Source: Deinococcus peraridilitoris DSM 19664 (GTDB lineage Bacteria; Deinococcota; Deinococci; Deinococcales; Deinococcaceae). From it: 64,000 nt of DNA. Positions within the stretch are counted from its first letter, which is position 1, and each line of letters begins with the position of its first letter. The notes beneath the pieces are model-generated. The model was not told where the DNA came from, did not search any database, and was given only the letters and a program-made list of their open reading frames with translations. This document shows, piece by piece, positions 44,369 to 52,348 of this stretch. A program made the translations under genes and the position numbers. The stretch lies in the NCBI RefSeq assembly GCF_000317835.1, contig NC_019793.1, positions 3,760,001-3,824,000 on the forward strand, given 5' to 3'.

Positions 44369-44431
44369 ATGATCACTCCCCGCAGCTGGATGTCGACTGC
44401 CCGGCCACGATTCTCCGGTGACCGGCCTTGA
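44369..44431 (+). CDS. 20-residue mini-cistron heading the MoxR/VWA operon
   Basis: MITPRSWMSTARPRFSGDRP, opened by an ATG with GGAGG 5 nt upstream and closed by TGA 44429-44431, which overlaps the TTG start of the next gene (TTGA). A TACAGT hexamer lies about 40 nt upstream. The TTG behind it has no ribosome site of its own, so the mini-cistron may drive its translation by termination-reinitiation. No motif in the peptide. Confidence 0.45.
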   Translation: MITPRSWMSTARPRFSGDRP

Positions 44432-44856
44432 ACGCCCTGATGGTGGGTGTGGTGGCGGGCGCCCTTGGTCTCGGGTTCGTGGCCGGTCGCGTCAGCGCGC
44501 CAAGCGGCACGATGGGCGGAGCCCTGGCGGCACGCGCACAGCTGGCGCAATTCTCGCCCAACGATCCGCGAGAACTCGTGCCCCTGGTTCCCGGTCCCGG
44601 CCAGGACGGCCAGCAGGGTCCAGGGCAGCAAAACGCTCCGAACGGTCAGCAGGGGGAGCAGGGTGACTGCCCGGTGCTGCTGCTCAAAGACGGTCAGCTT
44701 TACGAAATGCGCCCGGGGCAGCCGCAGCCGGGACCGGGGGGCGAGCCAGGTGACGGCCAAAGCGGCGACAACGAGCTGTTTCCGCTGCAGCCTTACCAAG
44801 GTCCTTCTCCAATCCCCGGCCTTCCCCTCAACCCCACTCCCGACGTGAGGACCTGA
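44428..44856 (+). CDS. N-terminally anchored Gln/Gly/Pro-rich protein
   Basis: 142 residues. The first 22 (MNALMVGVVAGALGLGFVAGRV) form a glycine-rich hydrophobic anchor. From about residue 55 the sequence is low complexity, rich in Gly, Gln and Pro (PGPGQDGQQGPGQQNAPNGQ), with one cysteine in GDCPVLLLKDGQLYEM, a short folded-looking island. The C-terminus is proline-rich. It probably sits on the outer face of the membrane as part of the MoxR/VWA complex. The TTG start overlaps a mini-cistron stop (TTGA), and the end overlaps moxR as TGATG. An ATG at 44440 is an alternative start. Confidence 0.65.
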   Translation: MNALMVGVVAGALGLGFVAGRVSAPSGTMGGALAARAQLAQFSPNDPRELVPLVPGPGQDGQQGPGQQNAPNGQQGEQGDCPVLLLKDGQLYEMRPGQPQPGPGGEPGDGQSGDNELFPLQPYQGPSPIPGLPLNPTPDVRT

Positions 44857-45914
44857 TGACCAATGATGCCCGCTTGACCCCGCTTTCGCCGCAAGCCGTC
44901 ACCGACGCTTCCGCTCGCCTGCGCACCCTGCTGTTTGAAGTCAAGAAGGTCATCGTGGGCCAGGACCTGATGCTCGAACGTCTGCTGGTCGCACTCCTCT
45001 CGCGCGGGCACGTGCTGGTGGAAGGTGTGCCCGGTCTCGCCAAGACGCTGGCGATCAAGTCCACAGCCGACGCCATCGGCGCCAGCTTTCGCCGCATCCA
45101 GTTCACTCCCGACCTCGTTCCAGCCGACCTGATCGGAACGCGCATCTACAACCAGAAGAACGGCAACTTCGAGGTGGAACTCGGTCCGGTGTTCGCTCAC
45201 CTGATTCTGGCCGACGAAATCAACCGCGCGCCGGCCAAGATCCAGTCGGCCCTGCTCGAGGCCATGCAGGAGCGCCAGGCGACCATCGGCCTGGAGAGCT
45301 ATGCGCTGCCTGAGCCTTTTCTGGTGCTGGCCACCCAGAATCCCATCGAGTCCGAGGGAACCTATTTTCTGCCCGAGGCTCAGGTGGACCGTTTCATGTT
45401 CAAGGTCGTGGTGGGCTATCCCGGTTTTCACGAGGAGATGACCGTCGTGGAACGGGTCTCGCAGAAATTCGAACGTATTCAGGTGCAGCTCTCGCTCGAC
45501 GAGCTGCGCGAACTGCAGGCGATGGCCGATGTGGTGTACGTGCATCCTTCGGTGATCGAATACGCGGTGAAGCTCGCGCGGGCCACCCGTGATCCCGGGG
45601 AGGTGGGGCTTGGCGAGCTGAAGCGCGCCATCACCTACGGTGCGAGCCCGCGCGCCAGCGTCAACCTGATTCTCGGCGCCAAAGCGCTGGCAATTGTGCG
45701 CGGGCGCGAATACGCCCTGCCCGAAGATGTGCGCGACCTCGCTCCGGAGGTGCTGCGTCACCGCATCATGCTGTCATACGAGGGACTCGCCGAGGAGGTG
45801 CAGCTCGAAGACCTGATCGGGCGCATCATTGGCGCTGTTCCGCTTCCCCGCATGCATCTCGGCGATCCGCACGGGAGCGCAGGTTACTCGCCGACGCGCC
45901 ATGAGACTGCTTAG
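44856..45914 (+). CDS. MoxR-family AAA ATPase
   Basis: Chaperone-like AAA+ ATPase that usually works with VWA-domain proteins to assemble or activate enzyme complexes. The 352 residues show Walker A in LVEGVPGLAKTLAIK near residue 54, LIGTRIYNQKNGNFEVELGPVFAHLILADEINRAPAKIQSALLEAMQERQ (Walker B LILADEINRA near 112), sensor 1 in LVLATQNPIESEGTYFLPEAQVDRF near 155, and sensor 2 in RHRIML. It is bound to its neighbours by 1-nt and 14-nt overlaps, inside a five-cistron operon. Confidence 0.94.
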   Translation: MTNDARLTPLSPQAVTDASARLRTLLFEVKKVIVGQDLMLERLLVALLSRGHVLVEGVPGLAKTLAIKSTADAIGASFRRIQFTPDLVPADLIGTRIYNQKNGNFEVELGPVFAHLILADEINRAPAKIQSALLEAMQERQATIGLESYALPEPFLVLATQNPIESEGTYFLPEAQVDRFMFKVVVGYPGFHEEMTVVERVSQKFERIQVQLSLDELRELQAMADVVYVHPSVIEYAVKLARATRDPGEVGLGELKRAITYGASPRASVNLILGAKALAIVRGREYALPEDVRDLAPEVLRHRIMLSYEGLAEEVQLEDLIGRIIGAVPLPRMHLGDPHGSAGYSPTRHETA

Positions 45915-46911
45915 CCGCCGCGTCCGCCCGGCTGCCCCGCGCTCCACCGCGCCCGCTCCGGCGCCCGCGCCAGCACCCATAGACCTTCCCGCCCACCTGC
46001 TCAGACGGCTGGAGTTCAAGGTACTGCGCCGCCTTGACGGCTTTTTGTTCGGTGATTACCGCGGGCTCTTTTACGGCCCGAGCCTCGACCTGGCAGAAGT
46101 GCGCGAGTACCAGCCCGGCGACGAGGTGCGCCGGATCGACTGGAACGTCACCGCGCGCAGCGGCAGGCTGCACGTCCGGCAGTACCGTGAGGAACGCGAA
46201 CTCACCGCCTGGCTGGTGGTGGATCTGTCGAGTTCGATGAACTTCGGTACCCGCCGGGTCCTCAAACGCGACCTCGCACGTGAGTTCGCCGGCCTCGCGT
46301 CGCTGGTGGTCACCCGGCACGGAGACAAGATCGGCGCGATGACCTTCGGTTCGGCTTCCGATGCGTCCGCCATGCTCGCTCCCCGCAGCGGGCGCGCCCA
46401 GGCGCTGGCGGTGCTGAACTTGCTTTCCGGTCAGGGCGTGTCCGGGCGGGCGTTGCCATCCGCCCGGGGTGGAACCGACAGCAAACGCAGCGAGCTCGAC
46501 GCTGCATTGAGCGCTGTGGAACGTACGCTGCGCCGCCGATCGCTGGTGTTCGTGGTGTCGGATTTCCTCGAACTGCCACCCCAGGGCGGTGAAGGCTGGA
46601 CGGGCGCGCTGGGCCGACTGGCCCAGCGGCATGACGTGGTGGCAGTGCGCATATCCGACCCGGCCGAGCGGGAGCTGCCCAGCGTCGGCGGACTGCGGCT
46701 GCGTGATCCGGAAAGTGGCGCCGAGCAATGGATCGACACCTCCGATCCACGGGTGCGCGCCGCACACGCGCGGCTGGTCGGTGAACGCGACCGGGCACTC
46801 AAGGCGGCCCTGCGCGCAGCGCAGGTGGATCTGCTGGAACTCGACACGCAGCGCGACACCGTACAGCCACTGCTGCGTTTTGCGGCTTCGCGCCGGGGAA
46901 GGCGAACATGA
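45901..46911 (+). CDS. DUF58 family protein
   Basis: 336 residues. After an Ala/Pro-rich linker (APAPAPAPAP) comes the DUF58 core: GLFYGPSLDLAEVREYQPGDEVRRIDWNVTARSGRLHVRQYREERELTAWLVVDLSSSMNFG (about residues 55-118), where DLSSSM is a MIDAS-like VWA motif. The second half (RSLVFVVSDFLELP, RHDVVAVRISDPAERELP) completes a VWA fold. DUF58 proteins accompany MoxR ATPases and are thought to be adaptors. I chose the ATG at 45901, which lies 14 nt inside moxR; the longer frame from 45829 is antisense-like. Confidence 0.9.
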   Translation: MRLLSRRVRPAAPRSTAPAPAPAPAPIDLPAHLLRRLEFKVLRRLDGFLFGDYRGLFYGPSLDLAEVREYQPGDEVRRIDWNVTARSGRLHVRQYREERELTAWLVVDLSSSMNFGTRRVLKRDLAREFAGLASLVVTRHGDKIGAMTFGSASDASAMLAPRSGRAQALAVLNLLSGQGVSGRALPSARGGTDSKRSELDAALSAVERTLRRRSLVFVVSDFLELPPQGGEGWTGALGRLAQRHDVVAVRISDPAERELPSVGGLRLRDPESGAEQWIDTSDPRVRAAHARLVGERDRALKAALRAAQVDLLELDTQRDTVQPLLRFAASRRGRRT

Positions 46912-47927
46912 GCTTCGGTTTGCCCTTTTTCTTATGGCTGCTCGTGCTGCTGCCCGTGACACTCTGGGTATTGTGGTGGTCTGCACGCCGCAGGGCTGAG
47001 CGGGCGCGCGCCTACGCCGATCCGCACTTGCAAAGCGCGGTGCTGACCAGCGGCAGCGCACGTCACTGGCGTTGGCCGCTCGCGCTGCAGCTGGCCGCGC
47101 TGGCGGTCTTGCTGTTTGGTGCCGCGCAGCCAATCGCCCGCCCCACCCTGCCCGTCAACAAGGCGGCCGTCATGATCGCCCTTGACGCGTCCCGGTCCAT
47201 GCTGGCCGACGACGTGAAGCCCTCCCGGCTGGAGGCCGCACGCAAGGTGGCGCGCGAGTTCGTCCGCGCCGCACCTGCCTCTACCCGCATCGGTTTCCTG
47301 ACCTTCTCGGACAGCGCTTCCGTGCTGGTGTCGCCCACGACTGACCGTCAGGTCCTGCTCGACGCTCTGGAGCGGGTTCAGCCTGCACAGGCCACGTCGT
47401 TCACCGGCGCGCTGGTGAGCGGAGTTCGCGCTCTTCCCGGGCGGGCGGACGCGGTCGTGCCCCAGGAACTACAAACTGGCCCTGGAGCGCCGAACGAGCG
47501 CAACCCGAACCCGCCGCCCGTCGATCTCGACTCACTGGCTCCCGGAGCGATCTTGATGCTGTCCGACGGGATTTCCAACCGGGGACCGAGCCCGCTTGTG
47601 GCAGCGCGGTTCGCGTCCGACCACAAGGTCAAGCTGTACGCGGTGGCCCTCGGGCGACCGGGTGGGGCCGTGAGTGAAATCGAGGGGCAGCTGGTCTTCG
47701 TACCCTTTGATACCCGCGAACTCGAGCGGTTGACCCAGCTGACCCAGGGCCGCTTTCTCTTTCCGGCGACCACGGAGCAGTTGCGCGAACTCTACCGCGA
47801 TCTCGGTACGGTCATGCGCTGGGAACCCAGCGAGCTTGATCTGGCTGGGCCACTGGCCGGAACGGCGGCGCTGCTGATGCTGCTGGGTGGCGCGCTGGCG
47901 CTGCGCTGGCAGCGGAGGGTGCCATGA
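46908..47927 (+). CDS. VWA-domain membrane protein (BatA-like), first copy
   Basis: 339 residues: one N-terminal membrane helix (FFLWLLVLLPVTLWVLWW), a second helix near 60 (LALQLAALAVLLFGAAQPI), a VWA domain with the MIDAS motif MIALDASRSMLADDVKPSR near 88 and LMLSDGISNRGPS near 207, and a terminal helix (LAGTAALLMLLGGALALRW). The layout matches BatA/BatB proteins. The ATG overlaps the DUF58 stop as ATGA, and the stop overlaps the next VWA gene the same way, so the complex is probably made in fixed ratio. Confidence 0.9.
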   Translation: MSFGLPFFLWLLVLLPVTLWVLWWSARRRAERARAYADPHLQSAVLTSGSARHWRWPLALQLAALAVLLFGAAQPIARPTLPVNKAAVMIALDASRSMLADDVKPSRLEAARKVAREFVRAAPASTRIGFLTFSDSASVLVSPTTDRQVLLDALERVQPAQATSFTGALVSGVRALPGRADAVVPQELQTGPGAPNERNPNPPPVDLDSLAPGAILMLSDGISNRGPSPLVAARFASDHKVKLYAVALGRPGGAVSEIEGQLVFVPFDTRELERLTQLTQGRFLFPATTEQLRELYRDLGTVMRWEPSELDLAGPLAGTAALLMLLGGALALRWQRRVP

Positions 47928-48880
47928 GTTTCCTTTGGCCGTGGGCCCTGCTGGCGCTGCTGCTGCTGCCCGTACTGGTGACGCTGTACCTGCGTGGACT
48001 GTCGCGGGGTGCCAAGACTGTCGCGCTGCATCCCGATTTTCACCTGCTCGCTCAGGCCGGCGGTCACAAGCGGCCGGTGAGGCGGCACTTGCCGGCCCTG
48101 CTGTACCTGGGGGCGCTGGCGACGGCACTGCTGGCAGTCGCCCGACCGGTGGCTCCCCTGCCAATGCCCGACAATCGGACCACCATCATGCTGTCGATGG
48201 ACGTGTCGCTCTCGATGGACGCCAACGACATTGAACCAACACGGTTCGCGGCCGCGCAGGAGGCCGCGCGGAACTTCGTGCGTTCGCTGCCACGGGGAAC
48301 GCGCGTGGGGCTGGCGTCGTTTGCCGGTTATTCAGTGTTGAATGCCCCGCCGTCGAGCGACCATGAACGGGTGCTGCAGGCCATTGACCGCCTGGAACTG
48401 GGCCGGGGCACGGCCATCGGAGCTGGTTTGCTCGAAGCGCTGCGCGCCCTGCCCAACCGCACCGAGGGCGCACCGGCGGACCGCCCGCCCGCGGCAATCG
48501 TGCTGCTGTCCGACGGACGCAACAACCGTGAACCCGATCCACTGGAAACCGCGATGCTCGCACGTGACCTGGAGGTATCGGTGTACACGGTCGGCCTGGG
48601 CACACAGGAAGGAACCTTGTCGTTTGGCCGCGGCGAATACGGCCGCTTTCAAGCCGGGTTCGATGCGGAAACCCTGCAGGCAATTGCCCGAATGACCGGC
48701 GGGCGCTATTACGAGGCGCGCTCAGCCGGTGAACTGAGTGGCATTTACCGCTCCTTGGGCCAGTCGCTCGGCTGGACGGTTGAGCCGCGGGAAGTTTCCG
48801 GTGTGGTCACAGCGTTGGCCGCCCTGCTGCTGATTGCCAGTTTGCTGGCCTCGGAACGCTTCAACCGCCGCATCCTGTGA
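47924..48880 (+). CDS. VWA-domain membrane protein (BatA-like), second copy
   Basis: 318 residues with the same architecture as its upstream neighbour: N-terminal helix (LLALLLLPVLVTLYLRG), helix near 60 (LPALLYLGALATALLAVARPV), MIDAS motif IMLSMDVSLSMDANDIEPTRF near 85, VLLSDGRNNREPDPL near 192, GVVTALAALLLIASLL at the end. The two VWA genes are paralogues from an old duplication. Last gene of the operon; no clear terminator follows. Confidence 0.9.
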   Translation: MSFLWPWALLALLLLPVLVTLYLRGLSRGAKTVALHPDFHLLAQAGGHKRPVRRHLPALLYLGALATALLAVARPVAPLPMPDNRTTIMLSMDVSLSMDANDIEPTRFAAAQEAARNFVRSLPRGTRVGLASFAGYSVLNAPPSSDHERVLQAIDRLELGRGTAIGAGLLEALRALPNRTEGAPADRPPAAIVLLSDGRNNREPDPLETAMLARDLEVSVYTVGLGTQEGTLSFGRGEYGRFQAGFDAETLQAIARMTGGRYYEARSAGELSGIYRSLGQSLGWTVEPREVSGVVTALAALLLIASLLASERFNRRIL

Positions 48881-49309
48881 GACAGTGCTGAAATCATTGT
48901 ACAAACCTTATACGCAGTCCGGCGAGCGAAAAACGGAGTGCCCGATTCGCCTCGCGCTCATTCGTGCCTGCAGCAGGTGGATCAAGGAGATGCAGGACCT
49001 CGGTGTTTGAAACGGTAACGACCGGATCGGGATATTTTCCGCTCTGTTCAGCTTGAAGGGACGAAAATGCAGGGTCAGCCAGGCCACGCCGTACCGGATC
49101 GCTCCGATCCGGATGACCGTGTGGGTGCACGAAATGTCATACCACTTGGGCTATGTCACGACTGCTCGCTCTGCGCAACTTTTAGTCTTTCTTCACGCTC
49201 ACTTTTTGTAATCCGAGCACTTCCCAGGCTTTGACAAGGGTTATACACTTCAGGAGTCAAGGCAGTGCTGCCACCTTACCCCGCCCATCTCAGCCTGAAG
49301 GAGCGCCAG
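48881..49309. other. 429-bp gap between the VWA operon and the Crp-family gene
   Basis: Contains a perfect 8-bp hairpin CCGGATCG-CTC-CGATCCGG at 49094-49112, a possible 55-codon small gene at 49067-49234, and a TATACACTT promoter-like sequence at 49242-49250 for the regulator downstream. I see no terminator with a T tract and no RNA gene. Confidence 0.5.
49067..49234 (+). CDS. Possible 55-residue small protein with Cys cluster
   Basis: ATG preceded by GAAGGGA 5 nt upstream. The product has a cysteine cluster LCHDCSLC (C-x2-C-x3-C) near residue 29 and a Ser/Leu-rich C-terminus. The frame contains the 49094-49112 hairpin and its stop runs into TTGACA (49231-49236). Nothing recognisable otherwise; it may be chance. 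Confidence 0.25.
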   Translation: MQGQPGHAVPDRSDPDDRVGARNVIPLGLCHDCSLCATFSLSSRSLFVIRALPRL

Positions 49310-49933
49310 ATGACCCTGCACGTTTCAGTTCCGCCCCTCGGCACCGCCGATCACCAAGGCCGCCCCCTTCGCCGTGGGGACACGCTTTACTACACCGGTG
49401 ACCCCAGCACCAGCCTCTACCGGCTCGAACAGGGATTGCTGCGTGCCGTGCGGCTCACACCCCAGGGACGCAACCTTACCGTCCGGCACATCTTGCCCGG
49501 CGACGTGTTCGGTGAAGAAGCGCTGCATGGGCTTACCCGCAGCCACCAGGTGATCGCGTTGACCGAGGCTGTCATCTCGCCAATTCATACCCAGCGTCTG
49601 AACGGTGACGATCTGTGGAACGTAACGCGCTCGCTCAGCGAGCAGCTGCAGCGCGTCATGAACGATGGCGTACACATTCAGGACGGCGAGCTTCGTGAGC
49701 GTATCGCGCGTTACCTGCTCAACCTGTCGTCGTCATCGCTGGGCGGGCGGCACACGGACGGGCGGCGCTTTGTGCGCGCGACCCACGAACTGATCGCGGA
49801 AGGAACGGGCGCAACGCGAGAAAGTGTCAGCAAGCTCATCGGCGAAATGCGTGACGACGGTCTTCTGGCCCCCGCGTACCGCTGCATCACGCTTCAGAAC
49901 GAGCTGGCGCTGCGCGAGCTTGCCGGCGTCTGA
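49310..49933 (+). CDS. Crp/Fnr-family transcription regulator
   Basis: 207 residues. An N-terminal cyclic-nucleotide-binding beta roll ([54 protein letters not shown], about 20-75), a dimerisation helix ([37 protein letters not shown], 100-140), and a Crp-type helix-turn-helix ([28 protein letters not shown], 160-187). The roll lacks the exact R-S cAMP-contact signature, so the ligand is open. Deinococci have a Crp-type damage-response regulator (DdrI) of this kind, but I cannot prove orthology. I chose the ATG at 49310 with AAGGAG upstream. Confidence 0.88.
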   Translation: MTLHVSVPPLGTADHQGRPLRRGDTLYYTGDPSTSLYRLEQGLLRAVRLTPQGRNLTVRHILPGDVFGEEALHGLTRSHQVIALTEAVISPIHTQRLNGDDLWNVTRSLSEQLQRVMNDGVHIQDGELRERIARYLLNLSSSSLGGRHTDGRRFVRATHELIAEGTGATRESVSKLIGEMRDDGLLAPAYRCITLQNELALRELAGV

Positions 49934-49943
49934 AGCTCCCCAC

Positions 49944-49980
49944 GTAACGGGACCGGCAGGTAACCTGCCGGTCCCGTTAC
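49944..49980. terminator. 17-bp perfect hairpin after the Crp-family gene
   Basis: Arms 49944-49960 and 49964-49980 pair perfectly around TAA, starting 11 nt after the stop. The convergent membrane-protein gene ends 16 nt further, so the hairpin can serve both. Confidence 0.85.
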
Positions 49981-49995
49981 CATCACGCAGCCCGA

Positions 49996-50322
49996 CTATG
50001 ACAGCGACGCGCTCCTTACGCCTCCGACGATCAGGACCAGCACCACGAGCCATACGCCGATCACTACCCTCCGGTCGCGCTGACGCGCCACGGCGTGCGC
50101 CAAAGCCACCGCAGCGAACATCAGGACCGGATGCCACAAGGACACCTGCACACCGGTCAACAGGTAGGTCAACAGACCGAGTGTCACATTGATATCCAGC
50201 AACACCGGCGCGAGGCGCTGCAGCCGCTCGCGTCGACGGATGGCAGTCCAGATCAGGACCAGTACGGGAAGCAGCTGCAGGTACCAGCCGTAGTGGGTAT
50301 GCAACGCGTACAGCAGGTTCAT
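49996..50322 (-). CDS. Small integral membrane protein
   Basis: 108 residues, not recognised. Four hydrophobic segments: YLQLLPVLVLIWTAI, LLDINVTLGLLTYLLTGV, HPVLMFAAVALAHAVA and VVIGVWLVVLVLIVGGV. Histidines in ALHTHYGWYLQ, SLWHPVL and ALAHAVA lie near membrane ends and could bind heme or metal, but no family motif is certain. I chose the ATG at 50320-50322, where the hydrophobic protein begins; the longer frame to 50400 adds a basic, non-membrane stretch. Confidence 0.65.
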   Translation of the reverse strand: MNLLYALHTHYGWYLQLLPVLVLIWTAIRRRERLQRLAPVLLDINVTLGLLTYLLTGVQVSLWHPVLMFAAVALAHAVARQRDRRVVIGVWLVVLVLIVGGVRSASLS

Positions 50323-50440
50323 GGCCGTCCTGGGTGCGAGTCTCTTGCCACGGAGCATTCTACCGGGCGTTATGGGCCGTCCATCCGTGCGGAATTGCAA
50401 CGGATGTCAGCGTGCCCGCCGCGTCCATACCGGCCCTGCG

Positions 50441-51283
50441 CTATGAGTAACGCTGCAGAAAGTCAAGCACCCGAGTCCTCACCGGGTTGATGAAGCTCAG
50501 CCGTGTCGACAGTCCGCCCACGATGGTGTAATGGTCGGCGTTTTCGATCACGTTCAACTGGACATCGGCGTTCGCACGTTCCAGCGCGGCCAGCATCTTG
50601 CGGCCGTTTTCGGGCGCCACGACCTGATCACGCGCTGCCACCAGCAGCAGGGTTGGCGGCGGATCAGCGCGAACATGACGACTCGGCAACACGCTTTCCG
50701 GCAGGGCGGCCTCGGGAAAAGCATTGCGGGAGGGGAAATTCCGGAAGTCGTAATCGTACGGTCCCGCCAGGCCCACAACCCCGCTGATGCTCGTCACGGG
50801 CACCCCGGCCTCGCGCAACCAACGCTCGTTCATCACCACTTCCAGGGCGTTGAACGCACCGGCCGAGTGACCCACCACAAAAATTCGTGCCGGATCGCCG
50901 CCATAACGCCGGGCATTGTCACGCACCCACCGTACGGCCAGCGCCGCGTCACGCACATACTCGGGGTAACGGAATTCTGGCGCCAGCCGGTAGCTGATCA
51001 CCGCGGTGAGATACCCGGCCCGCGCCAGAGACTCTCCCACGAATTTGTAATCGTCCTTGCTTCCTCCCGTCCACGAGCCTCCATGGATAAACACGACGAC
51101 GGGCACCGTCTGGGGCTCGGCCGGAGAATATAAATCGAGTTGCTGACGGGTAGACTCCCCGTAAGCGAGGTTCGTGGCGACCCGCAGGCCAACCAGGGGC
51201 GTGAGGGTATTGAGCGTTTGTACAGGCGAGCAGGCAGTCAGCCCAAAAAACGTCAACGGAATCAAGAGCCATACAAGTCGCAC
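50441..51283 (-). CDS. Lipoprotein alpha/beta hydrolase (carboxylesterase-like)
   Basis: 280-residue esterase. The N-terminus MRLVWLLIPLTFFGLTAC ends in a lipobox (LTAC), so the enzyme is probably lipid-anchored outside. The hormone-sensitive-lipase-type oxyanion motif VVFIHGGSWTGGSK is near residue 68, the nucleophile elbow FVVGHSAGAFNAL near 139, the catalytic Asp in VAARDQVVAPEN near 218, and His in IENADHYTIVGG near 250. GTG start at 51281-51283 with TAGCGT 6 nt upstream. Divergent from sdaAB. Confidence 0.88.
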   Translation of the reverse strand: MRLVWLLIPLTFFGLTACSPVQTLNTLTPLVGLRVATNLAYGESTRQQLDLYSPAEPQTVPVVVFIHGGSWTGGSKDDYKFVGESLARAGYLTAVISYRLAPEFRYPEYVRDAALAVRWVRDNARRYGGDPARIFVVGHSAGAFNALEVVMNERWLREAGVPVTSISGVVGLAGPYDYDFRNFPSRNAFPEAALPESVLPSRHVRADPPPTLLLVAARDQVVAPENGRKMLAALERANADVQLNVIENADHYTIVGGLSTRLSFINPVRTRVLDFLQRYS

Positions 51284-51289
51284 GGTCTT

Positions 51290-51295
51290 ACGCTA
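51290..51295 (-). promoter_or_regulatory. Leaderless-type -10 TAGCGT for the esterase gene
   Basis: TAGCGT on the minus strand, 6 nt before the GTG start. Confidence 0.5.
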
Positions 51296-51351
51296 CCGTG
51301 CTCCCCGTGACGTGTCGGCGAAATACGCTGCAATAGGCCATAGGCGACCTT

Positions 51352-51357
51352 TATACT
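51352..51357 (+). promoter_or_regulatory. Leaderless-type -10 TATACT for sdaAB
   Basis: TATACT lies 6 nt before the sdaAB ATG at 51364; no Shine-Dalgarno sequence. Confidence 0.7.
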
Positions 51358-51363
51358 TGTGGT

Positions 51364-52026
51364 ATGAGTCTCCTGGACATGATCGGCCCGGTAATGATCG
51401 GTCCTTCGAGCAGCCACACGGCGGGAGCCTGCCGGATCGGTCTGGTGGCCCGCGCCCTGTTGGGACATCCTCCTGAACACGCCCGAATCGGCCTGCATGC
51501 CAGCTTTGCGAAAACCGGACGCGGACACGGTACCCACCTGGCCATCGTGGCTGGATTGCTGGGATTCTCGCCTGCCGATCCACGCCTTCCGCGCGCCTTT
51601 GAAGAAGCACAAGGCGCCGGGGTCAACTACGAATTTACAGACGTGGACCTGGGTGATGTTCACCCCAACTCGGCCCGGCTCGACCTCTCAGGTGGCGGCA
51701 ATGAAACCAGCGTGATCGCGTCGAGCACCGGAGGAGGCGTCATTCACGTCGTACGGGTGGACGGTTTCAAAACGGATTTCTCCGGTGCCTCGCCTACCCT
51801 GTTGCTGCGCTATCAAGACGCAGTGGGAATGATCGCACGCGTGACGGCACTGATCGCAGAGGACGACGTCAACATCGCCACACTGGTATGCACCCGCGAA
51901 AAACGTGGCGGCCAGGCCCTGCTGTCAATCGAGCTCGACGCCCGCCTGAGCGATCACGCCGTACGCCAGCTTGCCACACTGCCCGAGATTTCGTGGCACC
52001 GCATGCTGCCCAAGGTCATGGACTGA
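51364..52026 (+). CDS. sdaAB: L-serine dehydratase, iron-sulfur type, beta subunit
   Basis: Regulatory half of the two-gene 4Fe-4S L-serine dehydratase that deaminates serine to pyruvate. The 220-residue product starts with the family block [34 protein letters not shown] and ends in an ACT domain ([49 protein letters not shown], about residues 140-200), the usual serine-sensing module. The catalytic half sdaAA lies downstream, 322 nt away and with its own promoter, which is wider than the usual tandem spacing. Confidence 0.95.
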   Translation: MSLLDMIGPVMIGPSSSHTAGACRIGLVARALLGHPPEHARIGLHASFAKTGRGHGTHLAIVAGLLGFSPADPRLPRAFEEAQGAGVNYEFTDVDLGDVHPNSARLDLSGGGNETSVIASSTGGGVIHVVRVDGFKTDFSGASPTLLLRYQDAVGMIARVTALIAEDDVNIATLVCTREKRGGQALLSIELDARLSDHAVRQLATLPEISWHRMLPKVMD

Positions 52027-52300
52027 GCTTTCCAAGTTCCGAATCAAACAAACCTCAGCGCGAAAAAGTTCTTTGACCCCTTCCCCCGACCCATTGTGAA
52101 AGGTTCCGTCACGAGGCGAGGCGAGCGCCCTGAAGGGTATTGCCGTGCCCAGGACGCAGGCAGGCGGTTACTGCCCTCCGACCTGCCCAAGGCCGACCTT
52201 TTCCGGCCTGGCAGGGGAAACATCACCGTTTTCGCGTCGCAGAGGACGCGGAGCACTTTGTACATGGCTCCGCAATAGCCCGCGGCGACATGTCAGGTTG

Positions 52301-52306
52301 TATACT
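52301..52306 (+). promoter_or_regulatory. -10 TATACT for sdaAA
   Basis: TATACT 43 nt before the sdaAA ATG, giving a short leader that begins with the palindrome at 52312-52325 and ends in AGAGGA. Confidence 0.55.
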
Positions 52307-52311
52307 CCAAA

Positions 52312-52325
52312 CAAGCGTTCGCTTG
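52312..52325. promoter_or_regulatory. Palindrome CAAGCGTTCGCTTG at the sdaAA transcription start
   Basis: 6-bp arms around TT, overlapping the predicted transcription start of sdaAA. It may be an operator or a 5' hairpin. Confidence 0.4.
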
Positions 52326-52348
52326 GAAGCGACACGGCAGAGGAACCT

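Larger units (their letters stand above)
52027..52348 (+). other. 322-bp gap with hairpins between sdaAB and sdaAA
   Basis: Holds a stem of CCTGCC-AGGCCG with CGGCCT-GGCAGG at 52182-52215, a GCGGAGC/GCTCCGC hairpin at 52248-52273, the sdaAA -10 TATACT at 52301-52306, and a palindrome CAAGCGTTCGCTTG at 52312-52325. I compared it with glycine, TPP and cobalamin riboswitch consensus by eye and found no match. Confidence 0.45.

Noticed and set aside
48881..49309. Radiation/desiccation response motif upstream of the Crp-type gene
   Set aside because: No 17-bp palindrome of the TTATG...CATAA type is present here or at the other promoters inspected.
52027..52300. Glycine, TPP or cobalamin riboswitch before sdaAA
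   Set aside because: Core signatures of these classes could not be found in order; only generic stems are present.
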